Positions 1-6,917 of a DNA stretch of 36,001 bases are shown one piece after another. Origin of the DNA: an uncultured Neglectibacter sp. (GTDB lineage: Bacteria > Bacillota > Clostridia > Oscillospirales > Acutalibacteraceae); NCBI GenBank assembly GCA_904374805.1, contig CAJFEW010000013.1, positions 1 to 36,001 on the forward strand. Reading direction: 5' to 3'. Under the pieces are notes generated by a model. That model was not told where the DNA came from. It was given only the letters and a program-made list of their open reading frames with translations, and ran no database searches. Numbering within the stretch: the first letter of the stretch is position 1; each line of letters opens with the position of its first letter. The position numbers and the translations under genes are program-made.

Positions 1-38
1 AGCAAGTAATTGTAGGCGCTTGCGTGTAAGCTTATATA

Positions 39-45
39 GGGGGTG
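39..45 (+). promoter_or_regulatory. Ribosome binding site of the first gene
   Basis: A G-rich GGGGGTG lies 10 bases before the ATG at 56 and decides that start. The 38 bases to its left hold no gene that I can support. Any upstream gene or promoter lies outside the window or is too weak to call. Confidence 0.5.
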
Positions 46-55
46 AGCAAGCCCT

Positions 56-676
56 ATGATTAACTACATTGAATTTCTGAACGTGCCGGCGAAGATTGCT
101 ATTGTCCTCGTCGGCCTGTTCCTTGTTATTCAAGTAATCGGGGAGCTTTTGGAATTCAAGGGAAAGGTCGTTCCTGAGTTTGCAAAAATCCGTAAGGTCT
201 TTGCTCGAAGGAAGAAAGAACGGATGTTATTGCAGAAGATGGAGAAGACCATTGACCAAGTCCAGCTTACTCTTGATGATTTGAACCAGCATTACAGTAC
301 AGATAACATACGGATGCGCGATGAATGGATGCGCCTTGTCAATTCGAAGCTGGAGCAATACGACAAGAGCATAAGTGAACTTGGAGTAAAATTAGATAAG
401 AATAATAGCGATACTCTGTCCATCCTAATAGACAGCAAACGCAACGCTATCATTAGCTTTGCTTCATTGGTGATTGATGAAAGCAAGCCGGTGACTCGCG
501 AGCAGTTCAATCGTATTTTTAAGGTTCACCAAGAATATGAAAGTATTATTGAAAGTAATGGGATGACCAACGGCGAGGTAGATATCGCCTTGAGCATCAT
601 CAAGGAGTCTTATGAGAAACACATGCGGAACCATACCTTTGTGGAAGACGCACGTGGTTATCCGACTCCAAAATAA
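56..676 (+). CDS. Phage-type membrane-anchored coiled-coil protein, function unknown
   Basis: This 206-residue protein starts with one hydrophobic segment at about residues 11-32. A very basic stretch follows (RRKKER near 51-56), then a long charged helical region at about 57-115 that could form a coiled coil. The C-terminal third carries motifs such as REQFNRIFKVH and KESYEKHMRNHTF. I associate this pattern from memory with small proteins near the lysis or tail end of clostridial siphophages; no search was run. It probably sits in the membrane with its bulk in the cytoplasm, but its role is unknown and no enzyme motif is visible. The gene is clearly AT-richer than the genes from lysS onward, which fits acquired DNA. 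No integrase, capsid or lysin gene is in view, so it is either the edge of a prophage extending left or an orphan remnant. Confidence 0.72.
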   Translation: MINYIEFLNVPAKIAIVLVGLFLVIQVIGELLEFKGKVVPEFAKIRKVFARRKKERMLLQKMEKTIDQVQLTLDDLNQHYSTDNIRMRDEWMRLVNSKLEQYDKSISELGVKLDKNNSDTLSILIDSKRNAIISFASLVIDESKPVTREQFNRIFKVHQEYESIIESNGMTNGEVDIALSIIKESYEKHMRNHTFVEDARGYPTPK

Positions 677-716
677 CAAACTACATTTCTGATATTTTGT
701 GGGTGTAAAATTCAGA

Positions 717-758
717 AAAGAAAAAGGCGGGTACAAGGAATCAATCCTCATACCCGCC
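717..758 (-). terminator. Hairpin with A-tract on its left, possible minus-strand terminator
   Basis: A perfect 8-bp inverted repeat (GGCGGGTA at 726-733, TACCCGCC at 751-758) has a short inner AGGA/TCCT pairing. The A-rich run at 717-725 would become a U-tract only for minus-strand transcripts. It lies just after the phage-type gene. Confidence 0.4.
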
Positions 759-786
759 CAAAATGCATTTGACATTGTCCCAATAG

Positions 787-825
787 GAGAGTCCTCTGCA
801 ATTTGCGGGTGGCTCTCTTTTTTTT
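787..825 (+). terminator. Rho-independent terminator after the phage-type gene
   Basis: A short stem (GAGAGTC at 787-793 with GGCTCTC-type bases at 811-817, one G-U pair) is followed directly by eight T. It is oriented to end plus-strand transcription from the gene at 56-676. Confidence 0.7.
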
Positions 826-842
826 GCGCCGTACATCCACGA

Positions 843-956
843 CATGCTTTTGTTGCCACGAGAGAGGCCATGTACGAGCCTTTATGCCGCAGACATCTCC
901 CAGCATGGGTAGGCGTGCAAAGTCGCTCACAGCGCGTCCTGACGCCCGTGGCAAGC
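843..956. other. Non-coding stretch with long-range inverted repeat, possible structured RNA
   Basis: I see no convincing gene between 826 and 1200. Within it, TGCCACG at 854-860 pairs with CGTGGCA at 947-953. Outside this, ATGCT at 844-848 can pair with AGCAT at 954-958, offset by a bulge. The enclosed ~85 bases are GC-rich compared with the flanks. Short open frames on the minus strand (e.g. 748-954) lack ribosome binding sites. This may be a structured RNA or a conserved end of the mobile element; neither is shown. Confidence 0.25.
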
Positions 957-963
957 ATCTGTG

Positions 964-1008
964 TGTTTATAACACTGTTGCAGTCAAACTACAGCACTCT
1001 TATAAACA
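964..1008. repeat. Perfect 9-bp inverted repeat near the element boundary
   Basis: TGTTTATAA at 964-972 is exactly complementary to TTATAAACA at 1000-1008, with 27 bases between. The AT-rich arms and wide spacing look more like a protein-binding or recombination site than a terminator. Confidence 0.45.
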
Positions 1009-1025
1009 TGCAGAGAATATGTATG

Positions 1026-1045
1026 CCGCCTTTGTCTCAAGGCGG
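1026..1045. other. Perfect 7-bp hairpin
   Basis: CCGCCTT (1026-1032) pairs with AAGGCGG (1039-1045) around a 6-base loop. Neither side has a T-tract long enough to call it a terminator. Confidence 0.4.
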
Positions 1046-1059
1046 TAAAAATGTGCAAG

Positions 1060-1094
1060 AAAAAACACCCTTGCTCGAAGCAGAGGTGTCTTTT
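1060..1094. terminator. Bidirectional terminator left of lysS
   Basis: A hairpin at 1065-1089 has an outer ACACC/GGTGT stem and, after one mismatch, an inner five-pair stem with a small CGA loop. The A-run at 1060-1064 gives a U-tract for minus-strand (lysS-side) transcripts, and CTTTT after 1089 gives a weaker one for the plus strand. Confidence 0.6.
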
Positions 1095-1128
1095 CAGGAG
1101 TCGTTATTGCGGGCTCATGAAATGAAAA

Positions 1129-1150
1129 GGTGTAAAACAGGTGTAAAACA
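1129..1150. repeat. Two tandem copies of an 11-bp repeat
   Basis: GGTGTAAAACA occurs at 1129-1139 and again at 1140-1150 with no gap. It lies ~50 bases beyond the lysS stop codon, where base composition changes, so it may be integrase arm sites or part of an attachment region. No partner copy is visible in this window. Confidence 0.5.
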
Positions 1151-1156
1151 GCTTTT

Positions 1157-1176
1157 CAAAACGGTATAGAAACCGT
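1157..1176 (-). terminator. Weak intrinsic terminator of lysS
   Basis: On the minus strand a 5-bp stem (ACGGT at 1172-1176, ACCGT at 1161-1165) with a 6-base loop is followed by TTTTG. It starts 27 bases after the lysS stop codon. The stem is short, so read-through to the stronger hairpin at 1065-1089 is likely. Confidence 0.4.
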
Positions 1177-1202
1177 AAACCCGTTGTGCTACAATGGTTT
1201 TA

Positions 1203-2705
1203 TCAATCAAGGGGCTTCATGGTGGGGAAAAGCAAGACGTCCCGGATGGAGGCGGCGCCTGTGAGGAGCATCACAAGGCGGTCCACACCCATGCCCATGC
1301 CGCCCGTGGGGGGCAGGCCGTATTCCAGAGCCGTGAGAAAATCTTCGTCCACATCACAGGCCTCGTCGTCACCAGCTGCCTTCAAGGCTGCCTGAGCTTC
1401 AAAACGGCCTCTCTGGTCGATGGGATCGTTCAGCTCGCTGAAGGCGTTGACATACTCCGCCCCGCAGATGAACAGCTCGAAGCGCTCGGTGTACTCCGGA
1501 TCATCCTTGCAGCGCTTGGACAGGGGGGAGATATCCACCGGATGGCCCGTCAGGAAGGTGGGCTGCACCAGCTTGTCCTCGCAATAGGTCTCAAAGAACA
1601 GGTTGAGAATATCCCCCTTCTTGTGGCGCTCCTCGTACTCGATGTGGTGCTCCTTGGCCAGAGCCCGCGCCTGCTCCAGGTCTTTCACCTGGGTAAAGTC
1701 CACCCCAGAGTACTTCTGGACGGCCTCTACCATGCTGATACGGGTAAAGGGCTGATCCAGGTCGATCTCCACACCGTTGCGCTCCACCTTGCCGGTACCC
1801 AGCACCTTGTGGGCCACAGTGCGGATCATGTCCTCGGTCAGGTCCATCATGCCGTTGAAATCCGTAAAGGCTTGGTAAGCCTCCAGCATGGTGAACTCCG
1901 GGTTGTGGCGGGTATCCATACCTTCGTTGCGGAAGGTCCTGCCAATCTCATAAACACGGTCAAAACCGCCCACAATGAGCCGCTTCAGGTGCAGCTCCAG
2001 GGCAATACGCAGATACATGTCGATGTCCAGCGTATTGTGGTGGGTGATGAAGGGCCGCGCTGCGGCGCCGCCTGCCTGGTTGTGGAGCACAGGGGTCTCC
2101 ACCTCCAAAAAGGCATGGCTGTCCAGGTACTCTCGGATGGCGGAAATAATCTGGGAGCGCTTGACAAACACATCCTTCACTTCCGGGTTGACGATCAGAT
2201 CCACATACCGCTGGCGGTAACGGGCGTCCGTGTCCTTCAGGCCATGGTACTTCTCCGGCAGGGGCAGCAGGGACTTGCTGAGAAGGGTCACCTTCTCCAC
2301 CCGGACGGACATCTCGCCCCGCTGGGTGCGGAACACCACACCCTGCACGCCCAGGATATCGCCGATGTCATACTTTTTAAACCGGTTGTACTCCGCTTCG
2401 TCCATCTCGTCCTTGCGGGCATAGAGCTGGATGCGGCCAGAGCGGTCCTGCAAATCGCAGAAAGACACCTTCCCCATGCCCCGCTTGGACATCATCCTAC
2501 CGGCAATCGAGACAGGTTTGCCCTCCAGCTGGTCAAAGTTCGCCTTTATAGCGGCGCTGTCGTTGTCCACAGGATACTTGGTGATTTGGTAGGGGTCGTT
2601 CCCGCTCTCCTGCAGCTCCCGCAGCTTTTCTCTGCGCACCCGCAGAATTTCCCGCATATCCTGTTCTTCCTGCATCTGGGGGCTCTTTTCCTTCTTCTCG
2701 GCCAT
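1203..2705 (-). CDS. lysS: Lysyl-tRNA synthetase, class II
   Basis: LysS charges tRNA-Lys with lysine using ATP in the cytoplasm. The 500-residue length is normal for bacterial class II LysRS. An N-terminal anticodon-binding OB fold (about 55-150, with VSIAGRMMSKRGMGK) precedes the catalytic core. Class II motif 1 lies around 184-206 (EVETPVL), motif 2 around 258-275 (FRNEGMDTRHNPEFTM), and motif 3 near the C-terminus (GMGMGVDRL, Arg about 476). The start ATG is preceded by AAGGA at a slightly long spacing. It lies 43 bases downstream of greA with no terminator between, so the two are probably co-transcribed from the greA promoter. The same greA-lysS pairing occurs in other Firmicutes. The 3' end lies against the putative mobile element. 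Confidence 0.97.
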   Translation of the reverse strand: MAEKKEKSPQMQEEQDMREILRVRREKLRELQESGNDPYQITKYPVDNDSAAIKANFDQLEGKPVSIAGRMMSKRGMGKVSFCDLQDRSGRIQLYARKDEMDEAEYNRFKKYDIGDILGVQGVVFRTQRGEMSVRVEKVTLLSKSLLPLPEKYHGLKDTDARYRQRYVDLIVNPEVKDVFVKRSQIISAIREYLDSHAFLEVETPVLHNQAGGAAARPFITHHNTLDIDMYLRIALELHLKRLIVGGFDRVYEIGRTFRNEGMDTRHNPEFTMLEAYQAFTDFNGMMDLTEDMIRTVAHKVLGTGKVERNGVEIDLDQPFTRISMVEAVQKYSGVDFTQVKDLEQARALAKEHHIEYEERHKKGDILNLFFETYCEDKLVQPTFLTGHPVDISPLSKRCKDDPEYTERFELFICGAEYVNAFSELNDPIDQRGRFEAQAALKAAGDDEACDVDEDFLTALEYGLPPTGGMGMGVDRLVMLLTGAASIRDVLLFPTMKPLD

Positions 2706-2748
2706 ATTCTATCCATTCCTTTCCCTGTTGCTTGCCTGCGGTCCTCTC

Positions 2749-3234
2749 TTACCGGGAGATCGTGACAATATGATACTTGGAGATTCCGGCGGGAGTCTCC
2801 ACATTTACCGTATCTCCCACTTTGGCACCGATGAGGGCCTTGCCCACGGCGGACTCGTCGGAAATTTTCCCGTTGCGGGGATCCGCCTCGTTGGAGCCCA
2901 CAATTTTAAAATCCCTGCGGGACTGGGCGCCGGTGGCGGAGGTCAAATCCACCTCAATTTTCGAACCAATATGGACGGTTTCGTTGGTGAGCTCGCTCTC
3001 ATCAATCACCACCGCGCCCTGGAGCATCACTTCCAAATCGGCAATGCGGGCCTCCATCATGGCCTGGTCGTTTTTGGCCTCGTCGTACTCGCTGTTTTCA
3101 GAAAGGTCACCGAAAGACAGCGCCACTTTGATCTTTTCCGCCACCTCTTTCCGGCGGACGGTTTTCAAATATTCCAGCTCTTTTTCCAGAGCGGCCAACC
3201 CTTCTTCGGTTACAAAATACTGTTTTTCTGCCAT
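2749..3234 (-). CDS. greA: Transcription elongation factor GreA
   Basis: GreA enters the RNA polymerase secondary channel and stimulates cleavage of backtracked RNA so that elongation resumes. The predicted 161 residues match the usual ~158. The N-terminal coiled coil (about 8-75) carries the conserved tip [13 protein letters not shown] at 42-54; its acidic residues (Asp43, Glu46) help hold catalytic Mg2+ in the family. The C-terminal FKBP-like domain ends with [10 protein letters not shown]. The frame stays open 53 codons upstream, but the ATG at 3234 is preferred: it gives the canonical [13 protein letters not shown] start and follows GGATGGAG at proper spacing. A consensus promoter lies upstream and lysS downstream. 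Confidence 0.97.
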   Translation of the reverse strand: MAEKQYFVTEEGLAALEKELEYLKTVRRKEVAEKIKVALSFGDLSENSEYDEAKNDQAMMEARIADLEVMLQGAVVIDESELTNETVHIGSKIEVDLTSATGAQSRRDFKIVGSNEADPRNGKISDESAVGKALIGAKVGDTVNVETPAGISKYHIVTISR

Positions 3235-3288
3235 GGTACTCCATCCTTTACTGAAAAATGGTCCGCACTGGGCGAACCGACTTTCCTT

Positions 3289-3317
3289 ATTATAGTGACC
3301 CCAAGGGATCTTGTCAA
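3289..3317 (-). promoter_or_regulatory. Consensus sigma-A promoter of greA-lysS
   Basis: On the minus strand TTGACA (3312-3317) is separated by exactly 17 bases from TATAAT (3289-3294). Both hexamers match the consensus perfectly. Transcription should start near 3282, giving a leader of about 48 bases. No operator-like dyad is visible, which fits strong constitutive expression. Confidence 0.9.
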
Positions 3318-3334
3318 TGTGAAAAGAATACACA

Positions 3335-3370
3335 AGCCCCGGGGAACCAAGAAAAATTGGCCCCCGGGCT
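3335..3370. other. Strong GC-rich hairpin between ftsX and the greA promoter
   Basis: AGCCCCGGGG pairs with CCCCGGGCT (one bulged C), with extra CCAA/TTGG pairing nearer the loop. Neither flank has a good T-tract. It may back up termination of ftsX or insulate the greA promoter. Confidence 0.45.
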
Positions 3371-3399
3371 GTGCTTGCAACCATTTTATGCAAGGAACA

Positions 3400-3420
3400 G
3401 GGCGCTCATACATCGCGCCC
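3400..3420 (-). terminator. Probable terminator of ftsEX
   Basis: On the minus strand GGGCGC (3415-3420 side) pairs with GCGCCC (3400-3405) around a 9-base loop, ~20 bases after the ftsX stop. Only a broken U-tract (TGTTCCTT) follows, so efficiency may be moderate. A further 6-bp hairpin (CTTGCA/TGCAAG, about 3374-3394) lies next to it. Confidence 0.45.
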
Positions 3421-3440
3421 CGTCCTCTTGTTTCCCACCG

Positions 3441-4352
3441 TTATACAACGGCGTTTTCGCCTTCTTTTTTCAAATAGCGGCCAATGGAAATGGTACCTCC
3501 CAGCAGGCCGAACAACATGCCGGCCACCACATAGGCGCCATAAATCAGCCAGACATAGCGCTGTACATTTACCACCGTCAGCCAGGGCGCCAAGCCGTAT
3601 ACCACCTCTACAGCCTGGTCATAGGCAAAGTACAGAATGGTGGCGGAAATCAAACCGGCCACAATGCCAATCACAATGCCTTCCACAATAAAGGGGACCC
3701 GAACAAACCCGTTGGTAGCTCCCACGGACTTCATGATGTTGATCTCCATGCGCCGGGAGAAAATGGTCACCTTCACGGTGTTGACAATAATGAACAGAGA
3801 GACAATGCCCAGAATCAGAACAATGCCAATGCTGCAGTAGCGCACCAGGCGGTCCAAGCTGCTGAGCTTGTCCGCCACGTTGCTGTAGTCGGACACAGAG
3901 CTGACCCCCTCGATGGATTGGATCGCCTCCACCGTCTGGTCGTACAGGCTTAAATCATTTAAGGAAATATCGTAGGCGTTGGGCAGAGGGTTGTTGTCCC
4001 CGGAATAGGCGTTAAACAGGGACCCGGTCGTGCCCAAATCCTGCATGATATTGGCCAGGGCGTCGTCTTTCTGAACAAATGTACACTCGGTGATATTGTC
4101 CAGCTCGCGAATTTCCTCGCCAATTTTCACAGCGGTCAAAGAGGGAACATTCTCATCCAGGAACACCCGCAAGGTGTTGCTGCCTTCCACCGACTGCATG
4201 GTGGCGGACAGATTCAGCGTAAGCAGCCCTGCCACGCCTGTCATCAGCAGGCAGGCAATCAGCACACCCACCGAGGCAATACTCATGGTGCGGTTTTTCC
4301 ACAGGCTCTTCAAGCCCTCTCGAAACAAATAGCCAAGGCTGTGTATGCTCAT
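3441..4352 (-). CDS. ftsX: Cell division ABC transporter permease FtsX
   Basis: FtsX is the membrane half of FtsEX, which uses ATP hydrolysis to activate cell-wall hydrolases outside the cell; in Bacillus this also affects the choice to sporulate. The 303-residue protein shows the family layout: a short cytoplasmic N-terminus (GYLFREGLKSLWKNRTMS), a first membrane helix at about 23-46, an extracellular domain of about 120 residues, and three more helices near 170-192, 218-241 and 268-295. The start overlaps the ftsE stop by four bases, showing translational coupling. It ends close to a probable terminator, so ftsEX looks like a two-gene operon with no hydrolase gene alongside. Confidence 0.96.
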   Translation of the reverse strand: MSIHSLGYLFREGLKSLWKNRTMSIASVGVLIACLLMTGVAGLLTLNLSATMQSVEGSNTLRVFLDENVPSLTAVKIGEEIRELDNITECTFVQKDDALANIMQDLGTTGSLFNAYSGDNNPLPNAYDISLNDLSLYDQTVEAIQSIEGVSSVSDYSNVADKLSSLDRLVRYCSIGIVLILGIVSLFIIVNTVKVTIFSRRMEINIMKSVGATNGFVRVPFIVEGIVIGIVAGLISATILYFAYDQAVEVVYGLAPWLTVVNVQRYVWLIYGAYVVAGMLFGLLGGTISIGRYLKKEGENAVV

Positions 4353-5356
4353 CTCTTCACCTCCCCGGAATCCGGCTCTTCCTCCGGAAGCGGCTGCTCA
4401 GACAGAACCTCCTGGGCGATGGTCTCTGCATCGTCCTGGAAGGGATCTATCGCCTCTTCCGGGTAGATCTCCGCTGGCTCTTCCACAGGCAGATCCTCGT
4501 CCTGGAACGAGGGCAACGGCATGTCCTCCGGAATATCTCCCTCATCCAAGGCAGGTTCCTCCTGGAAGCCGTAAGCACCCTTCTCCTCCGGCTCGTAGGT
4601 TTCCTGATTGTCATACTCGGCGTAATCGTCGTCGTTTTCCACCGCTTCTTCCGGGGTGGCATACTGCTCCGGAGGCGCGTAGTTCTCCTGCATATCCGCC
4701 GTATCCGCCACAATCTCGCCCGAATGAATCTGGATGATGCGCTTGTGGAAATGCTTCACCAGGGAATGTTCATGGGTGACCATGAGCACCGTGGTGCCAC
4801 GGCGGTTGATCTCGCTGAGCAGGTCCACAATTTCGAAAGAAAGGGCCGGGTCAATGTTGCCTGTGGGCTCGTCGGCAATGATCATGGAGGGATTGTTCAC
4901 CAGCGCTCGGGCCAAGCCCACTCGCTGCCGTTCCCCGCCGGACAGTTCCGTGGGATAATGCTTGGCCTTATGCTGCAGGCCCACCAGGCTGAGAATATAG
5001 GGGACCCGCTTGCGGATTGAGCGGGGAGAAGCTCCCACCACACGCATGGCAAAGGCCACATTGTCGTACACGGTCATGTGGTCGATCAAACGAAAGTCCT
5101 GAAACACAATGCCCATCTTCCGGCGGATATAGGGGATCTTCCGTTTGGGAATGCGGCTTACATCCACACCGTCCACAAAAATCTGGCCGGAATTGGGCCT
5201 CTCCTCGCACATGACCAGTTTCAGGAAAGTGCTTTTGCCAGCTCCGGAGGAGCCCACAATGAACACAAACTCCCCTTTTTCCACATTTAAGTTGATGTTG
5301 TGCAAGGCCTCTGTCCCGTTGTTGTACACTTTCGACACGTTGCGGAATTCAATCAA
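4349..5356 (-). CDS. ftsE: Cell division ATP-binding protein FtsE with long acidic C-terminal extension
   Basis: FtsE is the cytoplasmic ATPase partner of FtsX. The first ~220 residues form a complete ABC domain: Walker A GSSGAGKST (35-43), Q-loop FQDF (Gln86), signature LSGGE (138-142), Walker B MIIADEP (158-164) and H-loop His195. The usual FtsE length is about 222-230 residues, but this one has 335. Residues from about 221 on are proline-rich and strongly acidic, with about 41 Asp/Glu and only three basic residues, and look disordered. The start codon is TTG: it gives the canonical MIEFRNVSKVY, and a stop codon lies two codons upstream in frame. AAGGA lies 12 bases before it. Rare start plus long spacing suggests modest translation. 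The tail role is unknown; contact with FtsX or the cell-division machinery is a guess. Confidence 0.95.
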   Translation of the reverse strand: MIEFRNVSKVYNNGTEALHNINLNVEKGEFVFIVGSSGAGKSTFLKLVMCEERPNSGQIFVDGVDVSRIPKRKIPYIRRKMGIVFQDFRLIDHMTVYDNVAFAMRVVGASPRSIRKRVPYILSLVGLQHKAKHYPTELSGGERQRVGLARALVNNPSMIIADEPTGNIDPALSFEIVDLLSEINRRGTTVLMVTHEHSLVKHFHKRIIQIHSGEIVADTADMQENYAPPEQYATPEEAVENDDDYAEYDNQETYEPEEKGAYGFQEEPALDEGDIPEDMPLPSFQDEDLPVEEPAEIYPEEAIDPFQDDAETIAQEVLSEQPLPEEEPDSGEVKR

Positions 5357-5448
5357 AACCTACAACCGTCCTTTCTTGCTGGCTCTCTCCCCCAGCGGGA
5401 AAGAGCGCCCGTTTTTTCTGGAAACTCCAGAGAAAGACACACATGGCA

Positions 5449-5485
5449 GCACCCATCGGCATAGACGTATTATACCAATGGGTGC
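5449..5485. repeat. 8-bp inverted repeat straddling the ftsE -10 box, possible operator
   Basis: GCACCCAT (5449-5456) and ATGGGTGC (5478-5485) are perfect complements 21 bases apart. The dyad encloses the -10 box (5469-5474) and predicted start point of ftsE. That placement suits a repressor or regulator site better than an RNA hairpin, because only part of it would be transcribed. Confidence 0.45.
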
Positions 5486-5497
5486 AGGGTGTATCAT
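5469..5497 (-). promoter_or_regulatory. Sigma-A promoter of ftsEX
   Basis: On the minus strand a perfect TATAAT (5469-5474) lies 17 bases from ATGATA (5492-5497), a weak -35 matching four of six. The predicted start near 5462 leaves a leader of about 105 bases before the TTG codon. Confidence 0.7.
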
Positions 5498-5582
5498 TCT
5501 TATAAAGAAATAAAATGTTACGAAAAATCGAACGAATCGGCAAAAGCCGCGGGAATACACAAAATTCTGCGCCCGCACCAGC

Positions 5583-6668
5583 TTAGAACTTCACCGGGTT
5601 GCTGGAGAGATACTTTTTGACCATCAGGGCAACCTTGAACACGATGGCGTCTTCAAACTCCCGCAGATCCAAACCGGTGATCTTCTTGATCTTTTCCAAA
5701 CGGTACACCAGGGTATTCCGATGGACAAACAGCTTCCGGGAGGTTTCGGACACATTCAGGCTGTTTTCAAAAAAGCGCTGAATAGTAAACAGGGTTTCGT
5801 GATCCAGAGAATCGATGGAGCCCCGTTTGAAAACCTCTTTCAGGAACATCTCACACAGGGTGGTAGGCAGCTGATAGATCAGCCGGGCAATGCCCAGATT
5901 GTTGTAGCTGACAATGGGCTTTTCGGTGTCAAACACCTTGCCCACTTCCAAAGCCACCTGCGCCTCTTTGAAAGAACGGGCCAGGTCTTTGATGCTGTTG
6001 ACCACCGTGCCGATGCCCACGGTGCAGTGGGTGTAAAACTCGCTGGAAAGAGTGTCTACAATGGAACTTGCCAGCTTGTCGATGTCCTTCTCGTCAATGT
6101 TGGGCTTAATCTCCTTGACCAGAGCGATGTCCGTCTCATTGATATTGATAATAAAGTCCTTGTTCTTGTCCGGGAACAAGTTCTGCAGCACGTCGTAGGC
6201 GGAAATGTCGTTTTTCTCCGCAATCTTCACCAACATGCACACCCGGCTGACTTCCGAATCAAAGTGGAGCTCGTGGCTCTTCAAATAGATATCGCCGGGC
6301 AGGATGTTGTCCAAAATCACGTTCTTGATAAAATTGCCCCGGTCGTATTTCTCATCGTAGTACTGCTTAATGCTGCCCAGAGACACTGCCAGAATCTTCA
6401 CATACTTCTGGGCCTCCGGATCTTTGCCTGCCACAAACACGGCATACTCAGGCCGCGGCCGGCTGCCGAAGGACTTGAAGCTGTATTCCTCCGTCTGGAA
6501 CACTTCCGTGGAGGCCATATCTTCCGGGTTGAGGTCTTCGCACACCTCGCCAATCTTGCCCAGTTCGCTGCAGGCAATGATCACGGAGGACTCGTCCACA
6601 ACGCCAATGGTCCGGTCGATGGTGTCCCGCATCTGATGGATGATACCTTGAAACAATCTGTTTGACAT
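5583..6668 (-). CDS. PucR/CdaR-type helix-turn-helix transcription regulator
   Basis: The 361-residue protein has the layout of the CdaR (sugar-diacid) and PucR regulator family. An N-terminal sensor-like region (about 1-120; begins MSNRLFQGIIHQMRD) is followed by a degenerate GGDEF-like middle domain (about 130-270). The C-terminal PucR-type helix-turn-helix (about 300-350) contains SETSRKLFVHRNTLVYRLEK, the most diagnostic part. The ATG at 6668 is chosen because AGGGGAAGAG stands just before it; the frame extends 16 codons further without a better site. It has its own promoter with a dyad across the -10 box, which suggests autoregulation. The ligand cannot be read from sequence. Its neighbour is a sugar-transporter ATPase, so control of carbohydrate uptake is possible but unproven. 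Confidence 0.88.
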   Translation of the reverse strand: MSNRLFQGIIHQMRDTIDRTIGVVDESSVIIACSELGKIGEVCEDLNPEDMASTEVFQTEEYSFKSFGSRPRPEYAVFVAGKDPEAQKYVKILAVSLGSIKQYYDEKYDRGNFIKNVILDNILPGDIYLKSHELHFDSEVSRVCMLVKIAEKNDISAYDVLQNLFPDKNKDFIININETDIALVKEIKPNIDEKDIDKLASSIVDTLSSEFYTHCTVGIGTVVNSIKDLARSFKEAQVALEVGKVFDTEKPIVSYNNLGIARLIYQLPTTLCEMFLKEVFKRGSIDSLDHETLFTIQRFFENSLNVSETSRKLFVHRNTLVYRLEKIKKITGLDLREFEDAIVFKVALMVKKYLSSNPVKF

Positions 6669-6780
6669 GACTCTTCCCCTTTCTTGATGGCACAGGGGCA
6701 TTTCCCCCGGCCGCAAATTGCCGAAAGCCTGGCTACCGGCCCTCCCCTAACACAGCCATGTAGCCGGTGATACAAAATTA

Positions 6781-6809
6781 TTCGGTTTTTATTATACAGA
6801 ATAACCGAA
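6781..6809. repeat. 7-bp inverted repeat around the regulator's -10 box, possible operator
   Basis: TTCGGTT (6781-6787) and AACCGAA (6803-6809) are perfect complements 15 bases apart, with the -10 box (6791-6796) between them. This fits an autoregulatory site for the product of 5583-6668. The arms differ from those at the ftsE promoter. Confidence 0.5.
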
Positions 6810-6819
6810 AAGATTTCAA
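6791..6819 (-). promoter_or_regulatory. Sigma-A promoter of the PucR/CdaR-type gene
   Basis: On the minus strand TTGAAA (6814-6819), 17 bases, then TATAAT (6791-6796). The leader is about 115 bases and contains an ACCGGC/GCCGGT long-range pairing (about 6735-6768). Confidence 0.85.
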
Positions 6820-6827
6820 CCTTTTTT

Positions 6828-6853
6828 TAAAAAAAGACGGGATTTTTTTCCCG
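6828..6853 (-). terminator. Second terminator of the ugpC-type gene
   Basis: CGGGA (6838-6842) pairs with TCCCG (6849-6853) around a 6-base loop. The A-run at 6829-6835 becomes a U-tract on the minus strand. It ends only about ten bases before the -35 box of the next gene. Confidence 0.7.
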
Positions 6854-6860
6854 AAAAGAG

Positions 6861-6897
6861 AAAAAAAGAGGGCCGGCTTGTCTCAGCGGTCCTCTTT
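6861..6897 (-). terminator. First terminator of the ugpC-type gene
   Basis: On the minus strand AAAGAGG pairs with CCTCTTT, extended by CCG/CGG after one mismatch, and is followed by a run of T. It stands about 20 bases after the stop codon and forms a tandem pair with the hairpin at 6838-6853. Confidence 0.8.
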
Positions 6898-6917
6898 TGC
6901 CCAGAACAGCCTCTGTG

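Noticed and set aside
464..1169. Several short open frames on both strands after the phage-type gene.
   Set aside because: They overlap terminators and hairpins, lack ribosome binding sites and have low-information composition. Kept only as a remark about a conserved DNA segment.
1190..1195. TACAAT on the plus strand as a promoter running into the lysS 3' end.
   Set aside because: No -35 element at 16-18 bases, and no plus-strand gene downstream. The same hexamer is a real -10 box elsewhere (10424, 35954), so the match alone is weak.
1194..2765. A long open frame on the plus strand opposite lysS, which could be read as a 500-residue protein.
   Set aside because: It is the mirror of a conserved lysS gene in GC-rich DNA, shows no family motif, and has no ribosome binding site.
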